Assembly (NCBI GenBank): GCA_002421605.1
Contig: DISJ01000018.1
Span: forward strand, 1-64,000
Direction: 5' to 3'
Length of the DNA stretch: 64,000 nucleotides
Source: Rhodobacteraceae bacterium UBA6213
GTDB lineage: Bacteria > Pseudomonadota > Alphaproteobacteria > Rhodobacterales > Rhodobacteraceae
Shown here: piece by piece, positions 33,339 to 42,197 of the stretch
How positions within the stretch are numbered: the stretch's first letter is position 1
Layout: each line of letters opens with the position of its first letter
Program-made: the position numbers and the translations under genes
The notes under the pieces: model-generated
What the model saw: only the letters and a program-made list of their open reading frames with translations
Database searches by the model: none
Told to the model about the DNA's origin: nothing

Positions 33339-34865
33339 TCATCGCAGATCTTCCGGCAGCATGGCTGCGGGGAGGTTCTGGTAGCAGACCGGTCGCAGCC
33401 AGCGCCGCATTGAAAGGGTTCCTACCGATGTCGCACCAAAATTGGTTGAAGCGGGATAGGGGCCGCCGTGAACCATCGCGTCGCAAACTTCGACGCCGGT
33501 GGGAAAGCCATTGGCCAGCAGACGGCCAGCCTTGCGCTCAAGGATAGGGATCAGGCGGCGGGCATGTTCCACATCGGCTTCGTCCATGTGAATGGTCGCG
33601 GTGAGCTGGCCTGCCAGAGCCCGCGCCAAGGCAGACATCTGATCCATGCTCTCCACCGTGACAATCAGCCCAAGTGGGCCAAACACCTCTTCGGCCAGAG
33701 CATGGTTTTCAAGCCATGCCTTGCCGGTAGTGCGATAAAGGTAGGGTGTCGCATTCCGCAGATTGCATGTCGAGGTGAGCATCGCCTGAACGCCAGTGCC
33801 CGACGCGATCCTGTCGCGCCCCTCGCGGTAGGCCTCGGCAATGCCGTCGGTCAGCATGACCTGCGCGCCCGTTCGGCTCAACGCGGCGCGAGCGGCTTCG
33901 GCAAAAGCCTCGCCATCCGGGCCATCTAGAACGATCGAAATGCCTGGATTGGTGCAGAATTGCCCGGCGCCAAGGGTAAGCGAGGCAGCCCAGCCTTCTG
34001 CAATCTCTGTGTTCCGCGCGGCTGTCGCAGCGGGCAGAAGGAACATGGGGTTGACCGAACCGAGCTCGCCGAAAAACGGGATTGGATTGGGCCGCGCTGC
34101 GCAAAGATCAAAGAGCGCGCGTCCCCCTGCGAGAGACCCAGTAAAGCCGACCGCAGAGATCAACGGGTGTCGAACGAGTGCTTCGCCTACCTCACGCCTC
34201 CCACCCTGGATCAGTGAGAATACACCCGGGTGAAGACCGCAACGCCCAACGGCGGCGGCCACCGCCTCGGCAACGATCTCGGAGGTGCCGGGATGCGCCG
34301 AGTGCCCCTTCACCACTACTGGACAGCCAGCCGCAAGGGCGGAGGCGGTATCGCCGCCAGCCACCGAGAAAGCCAGCGGAAAGTTCGAGGCCCCAAACAC
34401 CGCGACAGGACCGATTGGCCGCTGCATGACACGCAGATCTGGGCGCGGCAGCGGCTGGCGATCCGGCAATGCACGGTCGTGCCGAAGGTCAAGATATGTG
34501 GCCTGCAGAATGTGGCTGGCAAAAAGACGCAACTGCGAAATGGTGCGACCGCGTTCACTGACCAGCCGGGCTACCGGAAGACCGGTTTCCTGCGTGCCGA
34601 TCTCGGTGATCGCCTCGGCGCGAGCCTCGATCTCGTCAGCGATTGTTTCAAGAAACATTGCGCGCGTCTTGCGGGCGGAGCAGCCAAAGGACCAGAATGC
34701 TTCTTCCGCGGCCTCGCAGGCAGATGTGACCAACTCAGGCGTTCCTACCGAAAAGGCGTGCGCGAGGCCATGCGCCGGTTTCGAGTAGAACCGAGCTTCA
34801 GTTGCAACGCGTTCTGCGGCGACGAAATGTCGGCCGTGGGGTGCGAATTGGCTTGGGCGTTTCAT
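33339..34865 (-). CDS. NADP-dependent aldehyde dehydrogenase, alpha-ketoglutaric semialdehyde dehydrogenase-like
   Basis: A 508-residue protein of the ALDH fold. The catalytic Cys sits in GAGQFCTNPG, the general-base Glu in FFGELGSVNP, and cofactor binding is marked by FGASNFPLAFSVAGGD and GFTGSLAGGRALFDL. The pattern GQFCTNPG with MVHGGPYPASTNFGATSVG is characteristic of the 2,5-dioxovalerate (ketoglutaric semialdehyde) dehydrogenase group, which oxidises a C5 semialdehyde to 2-oxoglutarate with NADP. The ATG at 34865 has GAGAGG upstream. It diverges from the double-HTH LysR gene, which is likely its regulator. Confidence 0.85.
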   Translation of the reverse strand: MKRPSQFAPHGRHFVAAERVATEARFYSKPAHGLAHAFSVGTPELVTSACEAAEEAFWSFGCSARKTRAMFLETIADEIEARAEAITEIGTQETGLPVARLVSERGRTISQLRLFASHILQATYLDLRHDRALPDRQPLPRPDLRVMQRPIGPVAVFGASNFPLAFSVAGGDTASALAAGCPVVVKGHSAHPGTSEIVAEAVAAAVGRCGLHPGVFSLIQGGRREVGEALVRHPLISAVGFTGSLAGGRALFDLCAARPNPIPFFGELGSVNPMFLLPAATAARNTEIAEGWAASLTLGAGQFCTNPGISIVLDGPDGEAFAEAARAALSRTGAQVMLTDGIAEAYREGRDRIASGTGVQAMLTSTCNLRNATPYLYRTTGKAWLENHALAEEVFGPLGLIVTVESMDQMSALARALAGQLTATIHMDEADVEHARRLIPILERKAGRLLANGFPTGVEVCDAMVHGGPYPASTNFGATSVGTLSMRRWLRPVCYQNLPAAMLPEDLR

Positions 34866-34963
34866 CGGAGCACCTCTCCCTTGCCACACAGCACGCAAGC
34901 TGATGCCTTCCGGTAAGCGCTGTCGGAAAACTTATGCGGCACACGACCTTTGTCAGAAGATAC

Positions 34964-34980
34964 TCATTGAAATGATCATT
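34964..34980. promoter_or_regulatory. Overlapping palindromes in the LysR/ALDH divergent region
   Basis: TCATT-GA-AATGA (34964-34975) overlaps AATGATCATT (34971-34980). This A/T-rich dyad lies between the divergent aldehyde dehydrogenase and LysR genes, a natural place for a LysR-type operator. It is a candidate only. Confidence 0.4.
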
Positions 34981-35159
34981 GATTTCCATCCCCGTGTGTC
35001 GAATACTTATGCCCTGCGAAAAGGTTCTATTGGCTGACCGATCCACGCGAGCCTAAGGTTGCGACAGTAGCAAGTGCGCTGACCCGAAGCGAGCATCAGG
35101 GGTCGTGTGGCAGCTGACCTCTGGCAGCGAAATCTGGCGTAAGCGTCCGGGAGGCGAGC

Positions 35160-36422
35160 ATTTCTCAGTTTGCGGAAATACCGAACCTGCGTCACCTGCG
35201 GATGGTTCAGGTAATCGGCAAGTTGGGTGGCGTGAGCAACGCATCGCGTGAACTCAGCACATCTCAGCCCGCGGTCACGCAGGCTGTCGCTAACCTTGAG
35301 GCCGAAATTGGCACACCAATCTTCGAACGCCGAGCGACTGGCAGCTATCCGACCCCACTGGGCAAGCAGTTTCTGCTGCGGATCGATCGCTTTTTTGAAA
35401 TACTCGACAACGCGATTGCCGAAGTCTCACGCAGATCGGACGGAAGGCCGCAAAACGTGCCGCTGCGGGCAGACCGGTTGGTAACCGGAACACAACTTCG
35501 CTCACTTATCGCGACGTGCGAACTGGGCCACGTCAGCGAGATTGCGCACGGACTCGGTCTCGCACCCGCTTCGCTGTTCCGCTCGGCACGCACACTGGAG
35601 AGGGCGCTTGACAAGCCGCTTTTCGATCGCACCGCGAATGGACCTATCCCCAATCGGACAGGCAGTTTTCTGGCCCGCGAAATTCGCAGGGCGGTGCGAG
35701 AAATCGAACTTGCTCGCGGCGAGATTCTGTTAGCGGCCGGGGTCGAGAGCCTCGAGATCGTCGTTGGCGCGTTACCGATGGCGGGTTCGTTCGAGTTGGC
35801 AAAGGCCACGCGTGCCTTCATGGACGCTTACCCTTCTGCGACGGTACGGATCATATCAGGCGAGTATCACAAGTTGCTTGCGGACCTGACAAACAGCCGG
35901 ATCGATATGATTTTCGGTATATTGCGCAAGCCGGACTGGGCCGAAGACCTAAGCGAAGAACTCCTGTTTCACGACCGCTATTGCGTGGCTGCGCGGACTG
36001 GCCACCCGTTGACGGACCTTGAAGTAGTCACACCGGCTGATCTGGCCCGCTACGATTGGGTTGTGCCGCAGCGCAACACGCCGCGGCGCAACCGGATCGA
36101 GGCGATCTTCGAGAACGAGGCCAAGCGGCCACATTTTCACCTGGAGACCCCGTCTCTGGCCATGAGTCGGGCGTTCCTGCTGGGTTCAGACACAATCACC
36201 TTGATGGCCCGCTCCGAAGTGCAATCCGACCTGGACCTGGGAATTCTTGCTGCCTTGCCTTGTGACTTCTTGGAAAATGTGTTGCTCAAGGGTGTAACGA
36301 CGCGCGGCGATTGGCTTCCGACATCGGCACACACAGCTTTTCTCGATTGCCTGCGCGACGTCACCTCCAAGACAGGGATCGACCTTGACGACAGTAGGTT
36401 TGAGTCGCCCAGTAAGGCGTAA
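35160..36422 (+). CDS. LysR-family regulator with two N-terminal HTH domains
   Basis: A 420-codon reading frame. The first HTH runs NLRHLRMVQVIGKLGGVSNAS...QPAVTQAVANLEAEIG. A second, independent LysR-type HTH follows (EIAHGLGLAPASLFRSARTLERALDKPLFDR), then the substrate-binding domain (LEIVVGALPMAGS; GRYDW-type loop). Two HTH modules are unusual for this family. I extended the start to ATT 35160 because GGGAGG lies six bases upstream and the ATG at 35202 would remove the first helix of HTH-1. ATT starts are rare. It diverges from the aldehyde dehydrogenase gene and probably controls the catabolic cluster. Confidence 0.8.
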   Translation: MSQFAEIPNLRHLRMVQVIGKLGGVSNASRELSTSQPAVTQAVANLEAEIGTPIFERRATGSYPTPLGKQFLLRIDRFFEILDNAIAEVSRRSDGRPQNVPLRADRLVTGTQLRSLIATCELGHVSEIAHGLGLAPASLFRSARTLERALDKPLFDRTANGPIPNRTGSFLAREIRRAVREIELARGEILLAAGVESLEIVVGALPMAGSFELAKATRAFMDAYPSATVRIISGEYHKLLADLTNSRIDMIFGILRKPDWAEDLSEELLFHDRYCVAARTGHPLTDLEVVTPADLARYDWVVPQRNTPRRNRIEAIFENEAKRPHFHLETPSLAMSRAFLLGSDTITLMARSEVQSDLDLGILAALPCDFLENVLLKGVTTRGDWLPTSAHTAFLDCLRDVTSKTGIDLDDSRFESPSKA

Positions 36423-36445
36423 GCCGCTCTATTCCGAGTAGAAAA

Positions 36446-36475
36446 CGGCCCGTGCGCCACGCCCGGGCCGCTTTT
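36446..36475. terminator. Bidirectional terminator between LysR and aldolase genes
   Basis: CGGCCCG / CGGGCCG stem with an 11-nt loop, flanked by GAAAA on one side and CTTTT on the other, so it can serve both converging genes. Confidence 0.75.
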
Positions 36476-36489
36476 CGCGTTTGGGTTGG

Positions 36490-37341
36490 TCACATCAATG
36501 ACTTGGCTTTTTCCAGTGTGGCATAGCTTCGCGACGGGCTTGTGAAAAGGATGTCATAGCCTTCCGAAATCACCTTGGCGACATTGGCAGAGGTGACATG
36601 TGGATGCGCAACACGCATGCCTGCCTGCTTTGCCGCTGCAAGGATCTTGCGCTTTGCCTCGGCCACCACTGGGTGCTCGTACTGGCGCGGAAAGCCGAGC
36701 TGCTGGCTCAGGTCGCCTTCGCCGATCATGATCGCACCCACACCGGGCACTGCGAGGATCTCGGCAAGATTTTCCATCGCCTCGACGCTTTCGATCATCA
36801 CCACCACCATGATCTCGCCTTCGGCGACCAGTGGCCAGACGTCGGCGCGCGCGTAATATTCGGGGACGGTCAAGCCCCAATAACGCGCGGCGGCATTGGG
36901 GGCGTCGCCACGCAGGCCCTTCGGGTGAAAGTCCGGCGCGTCCTTCGGCCGCGTGTAGCGGCAGGCTGCGACCGCGTTTCGTGCCTGGTCGGCGGTTGCA
37001 ATGTGGGGGAACACCACGCCGTAAACACCTTGATCGAGCACCTGCTTGGCCATCCATGTATTCATCTCGGCGCCGTTTGCCGGAATTCGCACAAAGGGGG
37101 TGACCGCCGGGCGCAGCGATCCAGCCTCAACCATCCGGCGGCGATTGAGGAGGAATTGCAGCGCATCGCGCAATTCCGATGCCGAAAAGGGGGTATGCTC
37201 CATTTCGAACAGGATTCCATCAAGCTGCGAGATGCCGAACTGGACTGCCTCTTCGCGCTCTGCGCGTGCGAATGCCATTGTCGGTTTGCGACCATCTTCG
37301 ATAGCCGCGATGATCCCGTTCAGTCTGCCGATTTTTTGCAT
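36490..37341 (-). CDS. HpcH/HpaI-family aldolase
   Basis: A 283-residue protein of the HpcH/HpaI aldolase fold. The metal-binding Glu sits in VVMIESVEAMENLAE and the Asp in GAIMIGEGDLSQQLG; the N-terminal FEMEHTPFSASELRDAL and AKQVLDQGVYGVVFPHI are typical. Class II aldolases of this family cleave 4-hydroxy-2-oxoacids to pyruvate plus an aldehyde or oxoacid. In this cluster it could cleave the hydroxy-oxoadipate made by LigJ, giving pyruvate and oxaloacetate, in place of the usual LigK/ProA aldolase. The ATG at 37341 has AAGGAGAAGACG upstream. It follows the decarboxylase-like gene by 20 bp. Confidence 0.85.
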   Translation of the reverse strand: MQKIGRLNGIIAAIEDGRKPTMAFARAEREEAVQFGISQLDGILFEMEHTPFSASELRDALQFLLNRRRMVEAGSLRPAVTPFVRIPANGAEMNTWMAKQVLDQGVYGVVFPHIATADQARNAVAACRYTRPKDAPDFHPKGLRGDAPNAAARYWGLTVPEYYARADVWPLVAEGEIMVVVMIESVEAMENLAEILAVPGVGAIMIGEGDLSQQLGFPRQYEHPVVAEAKRKILAAAKQAGMRVAHPHVTSANVAKVISEGYDILFTSPSRSYATLEKAKSLM

Positions 37342-37361
37342 CGTCTTCTCCTTGGGCCCGT

Positions 37362-38336
37362 TCAAAACTGCATAAACATTTCTTCGGCCGTGTAAGCCTT
37401 TGGGAGAAGACCCTGCTGGTGGCCATAGCGGATCAGCGCCTCGATCGAGGCGCGATTGGCGTCGAGGCCATAAGGGATCGGGTCGTCGCCGACTACCTTC
37501 ATCAAGGCCATGTCCTTTTCGGCCTGCTTGCCGGTGGCAGTCCCCGCGCGTAACGCGGCAAGATAAGGGGCCTTGGCGGCAGAGAATGCGTCGAACAGAC
37601 GTGATGCCAGATCCGGCCGCTCTGCCAGCAGGCTTTCCTTGATGGCGAGTGTGCCATGTATCGGATAGACACCGTTTCGGGAATAGACCTCGCGATCAAG
37701 CTGGCCGGGATTGGTGAAGAGTTCGCGCAGGTTTTCAGGCAATGCCGGACCTGCATCGTTCCAGCCTTCGCCCGGCTTTCCTGCACGACCGATCCCCGCA
37801 TCGCCGGTGCAGGCAGCGTCGAGCTTGCCTGCCGCCATCATCGACACCAGTGACGAGCCTTCTGCAACATGGTGTACGTTTGCGGGAAGTCTCAGCGCCT
37901 CGACGTGTTCTTCGTCGTCGACCCACCAGTTCACTTTGTCGATGTCGACACCGTATTCGTTCTGCAGGAGCCCGCGTTTCCACACGCCAGTTGTCACGGA
38001 ATAGGCGCGTACACCAAAATTCTTGCCTTCCAGGTCTTTCGGCTTCTCGATGCCCGCCTCGGGGCGAACCACCAGTCCGTTGTGATGGAAGCGGCGCACA
38101 AAAAAGACCGGAAGTGCAATGATCGGCACGCCATAAGCGCGGGCGATGATGTACGTGGTCGGCGCAATTTCGCAAATGTCGAACGCAAGATCGCGCACCA
38201 TGCGGCGAAAGGCGGCAATGTGCGGCTTGACCTCCTCGAACTCGAGCGTCGCACCGGGCACGCTTACAGCGCCTGTCTTGAGTGCCTCGGTATACGGGTA
38301 GGTGCGCAAAGCGACCTTTAGAGCGGGTCCGGTCAT
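37362..38336 (-). CDS. 4,5-dihydroxyphthalate decarboxylase-like protein
   Basis: A 324-residue protein of the periplasmic-binding-like fold family named after 4,5-dihydroxyphthalate decarboxylase. Signature stretches are FDICEIAPTTYIIARAYG, IALPVFFVRRFHHNGLVV and GVRAYSVTTGVWKRGLLQNE. No signal peptide is seen, so it is probably cytoplasmic and enzymatic rather than a transport receptor. The paralogue at 42194-43111 has the same layout. In phthalate pathways this step gives protocatechuate. GAGGAG lies seven bases before the ATG at 38336. It diverges from ligJ. Confidence 0.75.
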   Translation of the reverse strand: MTGPALKVALRTYPYTEALKTGAVSVPGATLEFEEVKPHIAAFRRMVRDLAFDICEIAPTTYIIARAYGVPIIALPVFFVRRFHHNGLVVRPEAGIEKPKDLEGKNFGVRAYSVTTGVWKRGLLQNEYGVDIDKVNWWVDDEEHVEALRLPANVHHVAEGSSLVSMMAAGKLDAACTGDAGIGRAGKPGEGWNDAGPALPENLRELFTNPGQLDREVYSRNGVYPIHGTLAIKESLLAERPDLASRLFDAFSAAKAPYLAALRAGTATGKQAEKDMALMKVVGDDPIPYGLDANRASIEALIRYGHQQGLLPKAYTAEEMFMQF

Positions 38337-38586
38337 CGATTGGCTCCTCGTCTGCATGGCATTGCATCCCGCCAACTGCGGGTTCGTTTTTTCGTAGTCG
38401 CGTTTCTGTCTCGAAACAAAATAGAAGATCGTCCCTACCCCATAGGATTGCGTGCACCCGGTGCCGGAGGGTTTTCTATGCGTCTGCCACAAAATCCGAT
38501 TGGGCGGCGCAGGGCGCTGGACCCTAATCTGGGGGCGAGCGGCTAAATCTGCCGTTTCGGCATGACGAACCAGAGGAATTGCAGCC

Positions 38587-39618
38587 ATGATCATCGACTG
38601 CCACGGGCATTTCACCACCGTTCCTGGCTATTTCCGCGACTATCGCAAGGCTCAGATCGCGGATTTCGAGGCAGGAAAACGGGCTGCTCTCGCGCCTGCG
38701 CCGCACATATCCGATGACGAATTGCGCGAGGGTCTGGAAAAGAACCAGATCAGGCTCCAGAAAGAGCGCGGTATCGACATGGCGCTTTTCTCGCCGATCG
38801 CCGGACTGATGGGGCACCACCATGGCGACGAGGCGATGAGCAGGCACTGGTCGCGCACCTCCAACAATCTGGTGCACCGCGTCAGCGAACTTTACCCTGA
38901 TCGGTTTGTGCCGGTCTGCCAGCTGCCACAGAGCCCCGGCGCCGACCCGCGCGGTTGCTTGGAGGAACTCGATCGCTGCGTGAACGATCTGGGCTTTGTC
39001 GCCTGTAACCTCAACCCAGATCCGTCCGATGGCCACTGGACCGACCCGCCGATGACCGATCGGTGGTGGTATCCGCTCTACGAAAAACTCTGCGAACTCG
39101 ACGTGCCGGCGATGATTCATGTCTCGGGGTCATGCAATCCCAATTTTCACGGCACCGGCGCTCACTACATCAATGGCGATACGACCGTTTTCATGCAGTT
39201 GCTGCTTTCGGACCTGTTCAAGGATTTTCCTGCGCTGCGCCTTGTGATCCCGCATGGCGGCGGTGCGGTACCCTATCACTGGGGTCGCTATCGGGGCCTT
39301 GCGCAAGACCTTGGCCGTCCGCCGCTTGCCGATGCTCTAATGGAGAATGTCTTTTTCGACACCTGCGTTTATCACCAGCCGGGCGTAAACTTGCTGACCG
39401 AGGTGATCCCGGCGAAAAACGTGCTGTTCGGCTCGGAAATGGTCGGCGCGGTGCGTTCGATCGACCCCGAGACCGGCCACGCCTTCGACGACACCAAGCG
39501 TTATGTCGAGGCGTTGAACCTGTCCGATGCGGACCGCCATGCCATTTTTGAAGGCAATGTGCGGCGTGTCTATCCGCGCCTCGACGCGCGGCTGAAAGCA
39601 GCGGGAGCCAAGACATGA
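38587..39618 (+). CDS. ligJ: 4-oxalomesaconate hydratase (LigJ-type amidohydrolase)
   Basis: A 343-residue amidohydrolase-superfamily protein starting MIIDCHGHF (HxH metal motif). Long stretches are characteristic of LigJ: CVNDLGFVACNLNPDPS, GHWTDPPMTDRWWYP, FKDFPALRLVIPHGGGAVPY and ENVFFDTCVYHQPGV. LigJ adds water to 4-oxalomesaconate in the protocatechuate 4,5-cleavage and gallate pathways, giving 4-carboxy-4-hydroxy-2-oxoadipate. It overlaps the ThDP enzyme gene by 4 bp (ATGA) and is followed by the LigI-like hydrolase. No ring-cleavage dioxygenase is in the window. Confidence 0.9.
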   Translation: MIIDCHGHFTTVPGYFRDYRKAQIADFEAGKRAALAPAPHISDDELREGLEKNQIRLQKERGIDMALFSPIAGLMGHHHGDEAMSRHWSRTSNNLVHRVSELYPDRFVPVCQLPQSPGADPRGCLEELDRCVNDLGFVACNLNPDPSDGHWTDPPMTDRWWYPLYEKLCELDVPAMIHVSGSCNPNFHGTGAHYINGDTTVFMQLLLSDLFKDFPALRLVIPHGGGAVPYHWGRYRGLAQDLGRPPLADALMENVFFDTCVYHQPGVNLLTEVIPAKNVLFGSEMVGAVRSIDPETGHAFDDTKRYVEALNLSDADRHAIFEGNVRRVYPRLDARLKAAGAKT

Positions 39619-41282
39619 GCGCACAGCGAACTGCCGCGCGCATCCTTGTCGACCAACTCGTTCTGCAAGGTGTCACCCATATCTTCTGCGTTCCTGGCGA
39701 AAGCTTTCTTGCCGTGCTCGACGCATTGCATGACAGCCCCGAGATCGAACTGGTGACCTGTCGCCACGAAGGCGCAGCCGCGATGATGGCCGAGGCCTGG
39801 GGAAAGCTGACCGGGCAGCCCGGGGTCGTGTTTTGCTCGCGCGGACCTGGCGCCACCAATGCCTCTTCTGGCCTGCACGTCGCATTCCAGGACAGCACGC
39901 CGATGCTGATGTTAATTGGTCAGAACCCGCGCGACGTGCTTACTCGCGAGGCGTTTCAGGAAATCGACTATCGACAGACGTTCGGCACGCAAGCAAAGGC
40001 GGTGCTGCAGCTCGACGACGCAGGCCGGACAGCGGAATATGTGACCCGCGCATTTCAACTTGCACTCTCAGGGCGGCCAGGCCCGGTCGTGATCGCACTG
40101 CCCGAAGACATGCTGTCCGACAAGGCGGTGTCGATGGATGGGCGCCGCGTCGCTTCGGCCCTTTCGGGACCGACCCCGGCCGCCGTCGCTGCTGTGCGTG
40201 CGGCGCTTGCCGAGTCGGTACGGCCGGTTGTCTTGCTTGGCGGTTCAGGCTGGACCGCAGAGTCCGTCGCCGGGTTTCGCGCCTTCGCCGAAGCAAGTGA
40301 TCTGGCGGTAACAGCATCCTTCCGCCGACAGGATCTGCTTGACAACGAGAGCCCTAGCTACATCGGCGAAATCGGTCTGGGCGTGAACCCGAAGCTTTTG
40401 GCAGCGGTGCGCGACGCTGACCTGCTGCTGGTGCTTGGAGCACGGCTCGGCGAGATCGGAACAAACGGCTACACGATCATGCAAACGCCCTGCCCGACGC
40501 AGCGCCTTATCCATGTTTACGCCGGCGCCGATGAGATCGGCCGTGTTTATCAGCCCGAAATCGGGGTAGTCAGCAACCCGGCGGCCTTTGTGCGGGCGCT
40601 GACATCCGAAGGCCCCATAACCGGCAAATGGGGCGACTGGCGCGCCAAAGCGCGGGCCGATTTCGAGGCATGGACCGCAGCTCGCAAAGGCCCCGGTGCT
40701 ATCCAGATGTGCGAGATCATGTCTTGGCTTGATGCCAATTTGCCCGAAGACACGATCTACACCAATGGTGCCGGCAATTTCACTATCTGGCTGCATCGCT
40801 TCCATCGCTACCGCAAATTCGGCACGCAAGTTGCGCCGATCTGCGGCTCGATGGGCTACGGCATACCGGCGGCGCTGGCCGCCAAATTTGCCCGCCCCGA
40901 AGCAACCGTCATCTGCGTTGCTGGCGATGGCGACTTTCAGATGACCGGCATGGAACTGGCGACGGCCACTGCGCACGGATTGAAGATCAGAGTGCTGATC
41001 CTCAACAACGGGATGCTCGGCACGATCCGCATGCATCAGGAAAGGAACTATCCCGGCCGCGTTTCGGGCACCGACCTTGCAATTGGCAACCCGGATTTCA
41101 CCGCCTTTGCGAAGTCCTATGGCGCTTATGCCGAAAAGGTAGTGCGGACCGAGGATTTCGCCGAAGCATTCGCGCGCGCCGACGCCCATGAAGGCCCCGC
41201 CGTACTCGAAATCATGATTGACCCCGAGGCGCTTACTCCGGCGGCGTCGCTCAGCGAGATCCGCGCCTCCGCATCGCGCTAG
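39615..41282 (+). CDS. Thiamine-diphosphate enzyme of the acetolactate synthase-like group
   Basis: A 555-residue protein. The catalytic Glu is in TCRHEGAAAMMAEAWG and the ThDP-binding motif is GDGDFQMTGMELATATAHGLKIRVLILNN (GDG ... NN). The fold matches large subunits of acetolactate synthase, glyoxylate carboligase or benzoylformate decarboxylase-like enzymes; the sequence does not decide which. No small regulatory subunit is adjacent. Coupled by ATGA overlap to ligJ, it probably decarboxylates or condenses a 2-oxoacid from the same pathway. Confidence 0.85.
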   Translation: MSAQRTAARILVDQLVLQGVTHIFCVPGESFLAVLDALHDSPEIELVTCRHEGAAAMMAEAWGKLTGQPGVVFCSRGPGATNASSGLHVAFQDSTPMLMLIGQNPRDVLTREAFQEIDYRQTFGTQAKAVLQLDDAGRTAEYVTRAFQLALSGRPGPVVIALPEDMLSDKAVSMDGRRVASALSGPTPAAVAAVRAALAESVRPVVLLGGSGWTAESVAGFRAFAEASDLAVTASFRRQDLLDNESPSYIGEIGLGVNPKLLAAVRDADLLLVLGARLGEIGTNGYTIMQTPCPTQRLIHVYAGADEIGRVYQPEIGVVSNPAAFVRALTSEGPITGKWGDWRAKARADFEAWTAARKGPGAIQMCEIMSWLDANLPEDTIYTNGAGNFTIWLHRFHRYRKFGTQVAPICGSMGYGIPAALAAKFARPEATVICVAGDGDFQMTGMELATATAHGLKIRVLILNNGMLGTIRMHQERNYPGRVSGTDLAIGNPDFTAFAKSYGAYAEKVVRTEDFAEAFARADAHEGPAVLEIMIDPEALTPAASLSEIRASASR

Positions 41283-41315
41283 CGCGCCCGTCGGCGCATT
41301 TTAGGGATGAACACC

Positions 41316-42197
41316 ATGACGCAGAAGATCATCGACATACACCCCCACATCATCTCGCCCGACACTGGCAGATATCCATATGCTCCGATTGGCGGCGTCC
41401 GGTCTGATTGGTCCGCAGAACGTCCTTTTGCTATCGAGCAGTACCTTGCAGAAATGACAGCGGCGGGCGTATCGCAGGCGGCCATGGTGCAGTCGGCTAC
41501 CACATACGGCTATGACAATTCTTACGCCGCCGACAGCGCATGCCGCTTTCCCGACCGAATCGTCGGGGTTTACACCGTCGATATCTCCGCCCCTGACGCA
41601 GTAGCGACCATCGAGCGCTGGCGCGCGCGCGGAATGGCCGGGCTGCGGTTGTTCGGCGCAGGATCGACCGTTCAAACCGACGGGCGCTGGATGATTGCGC
41701 CAGAGTCTTACCCGATCTGGGAACATATGGCCGAAATCAACATGACGGTGGCGATCCAGACCACGTCAATCGGCATCCCCGTCGTCGAGGAAATCCTCGA
41801 ACGATTTCCCGATGTGAACATCATCCTCGACCACCTTGGCCGCCCTGACCTGACGGATGGCGCCCCTTACGCGAAGGCGGCAACTTTGTGGAAGCTGGCA
41901 CGGTTTGATAACCTCTACCTGAAGATAACCCCACGGACCTTCGATCTTTCGGAGAAACCGCCCGCCAGTCCCGATACCTTCTTTCCAAGGCTCGTCGCCG
42001 AATACGGCGCTGACCGTCTTGCCTGGGGGTCTAATTTCCCCGCCAACACAGGCACGCTCAAGGACTTGGTCGAACAAGGTCATCGCTGCTTTGCGGCACT
42101 GCGCGATGCCGACCGAAATGCGATCTGGGCCGGAACCGCCGAGACGCTCTACCCGCAACTGATCAGCGCCGCACAACAGGAGGCTGCGTGCGAATGA
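41316..42197 (+). CDS. LigI-like amidohydrolase (2-pyrone-4,6-dicarboxylate lactonase family)
   Basis: A 293-residue TIM-barrel amidohydrolase. The metal motif is IDIHPHI; NIILDHLGRPDLTDG and RLAWGSNFPAN mark the later metal- and base-bearing strands, as in LigI-type lactonases. I use ATG 41316 rather than 41307 because AGGG is nine bases upstream of it. The stop overlaps the next start (ATGA). A paralogue with the same HPH and WGSN motifs lies at 43208-44053 on the other strand. In a 4,5-cleavage pathway such an enzyme would open 2-pyrone-4,6-dicarboxylate to 4-oxalomesaconate, feeding LigJ. Confidence 0.75.
   Translation: MTQKIIDIHPHIISPDTGRYPYAPIGGVRSDWSAERPFAIEQYLAEMTAAGVSQAAMVQSATTYGYDNSYAADSACRFPDRIVGVYTVDISAPDAVATIERWRARGMAGLRLFGAGSTVQTDGRWMIAPESYPIWEHMAEINMTVAIQTTSIGIPVVEEILERFPDVNIILDHLGRPDLTDGAPYAKAATLWKLARFDNLYLKITPRTFDLSEKPPASPDTFFPRLVAEYGADRLAWGSNFPANTGTLKDLVEQGHRCFAALRDADRNAIWAGTAETLYPQLISAAQQEAACE

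Noticed and set aside
34913..34922. Second GTAAGCGCTG, as in the IS66 terminal repeat at 28711
   Set aside because: Same orientation as the first, only 10 bp long and no transposase sequence beside it.
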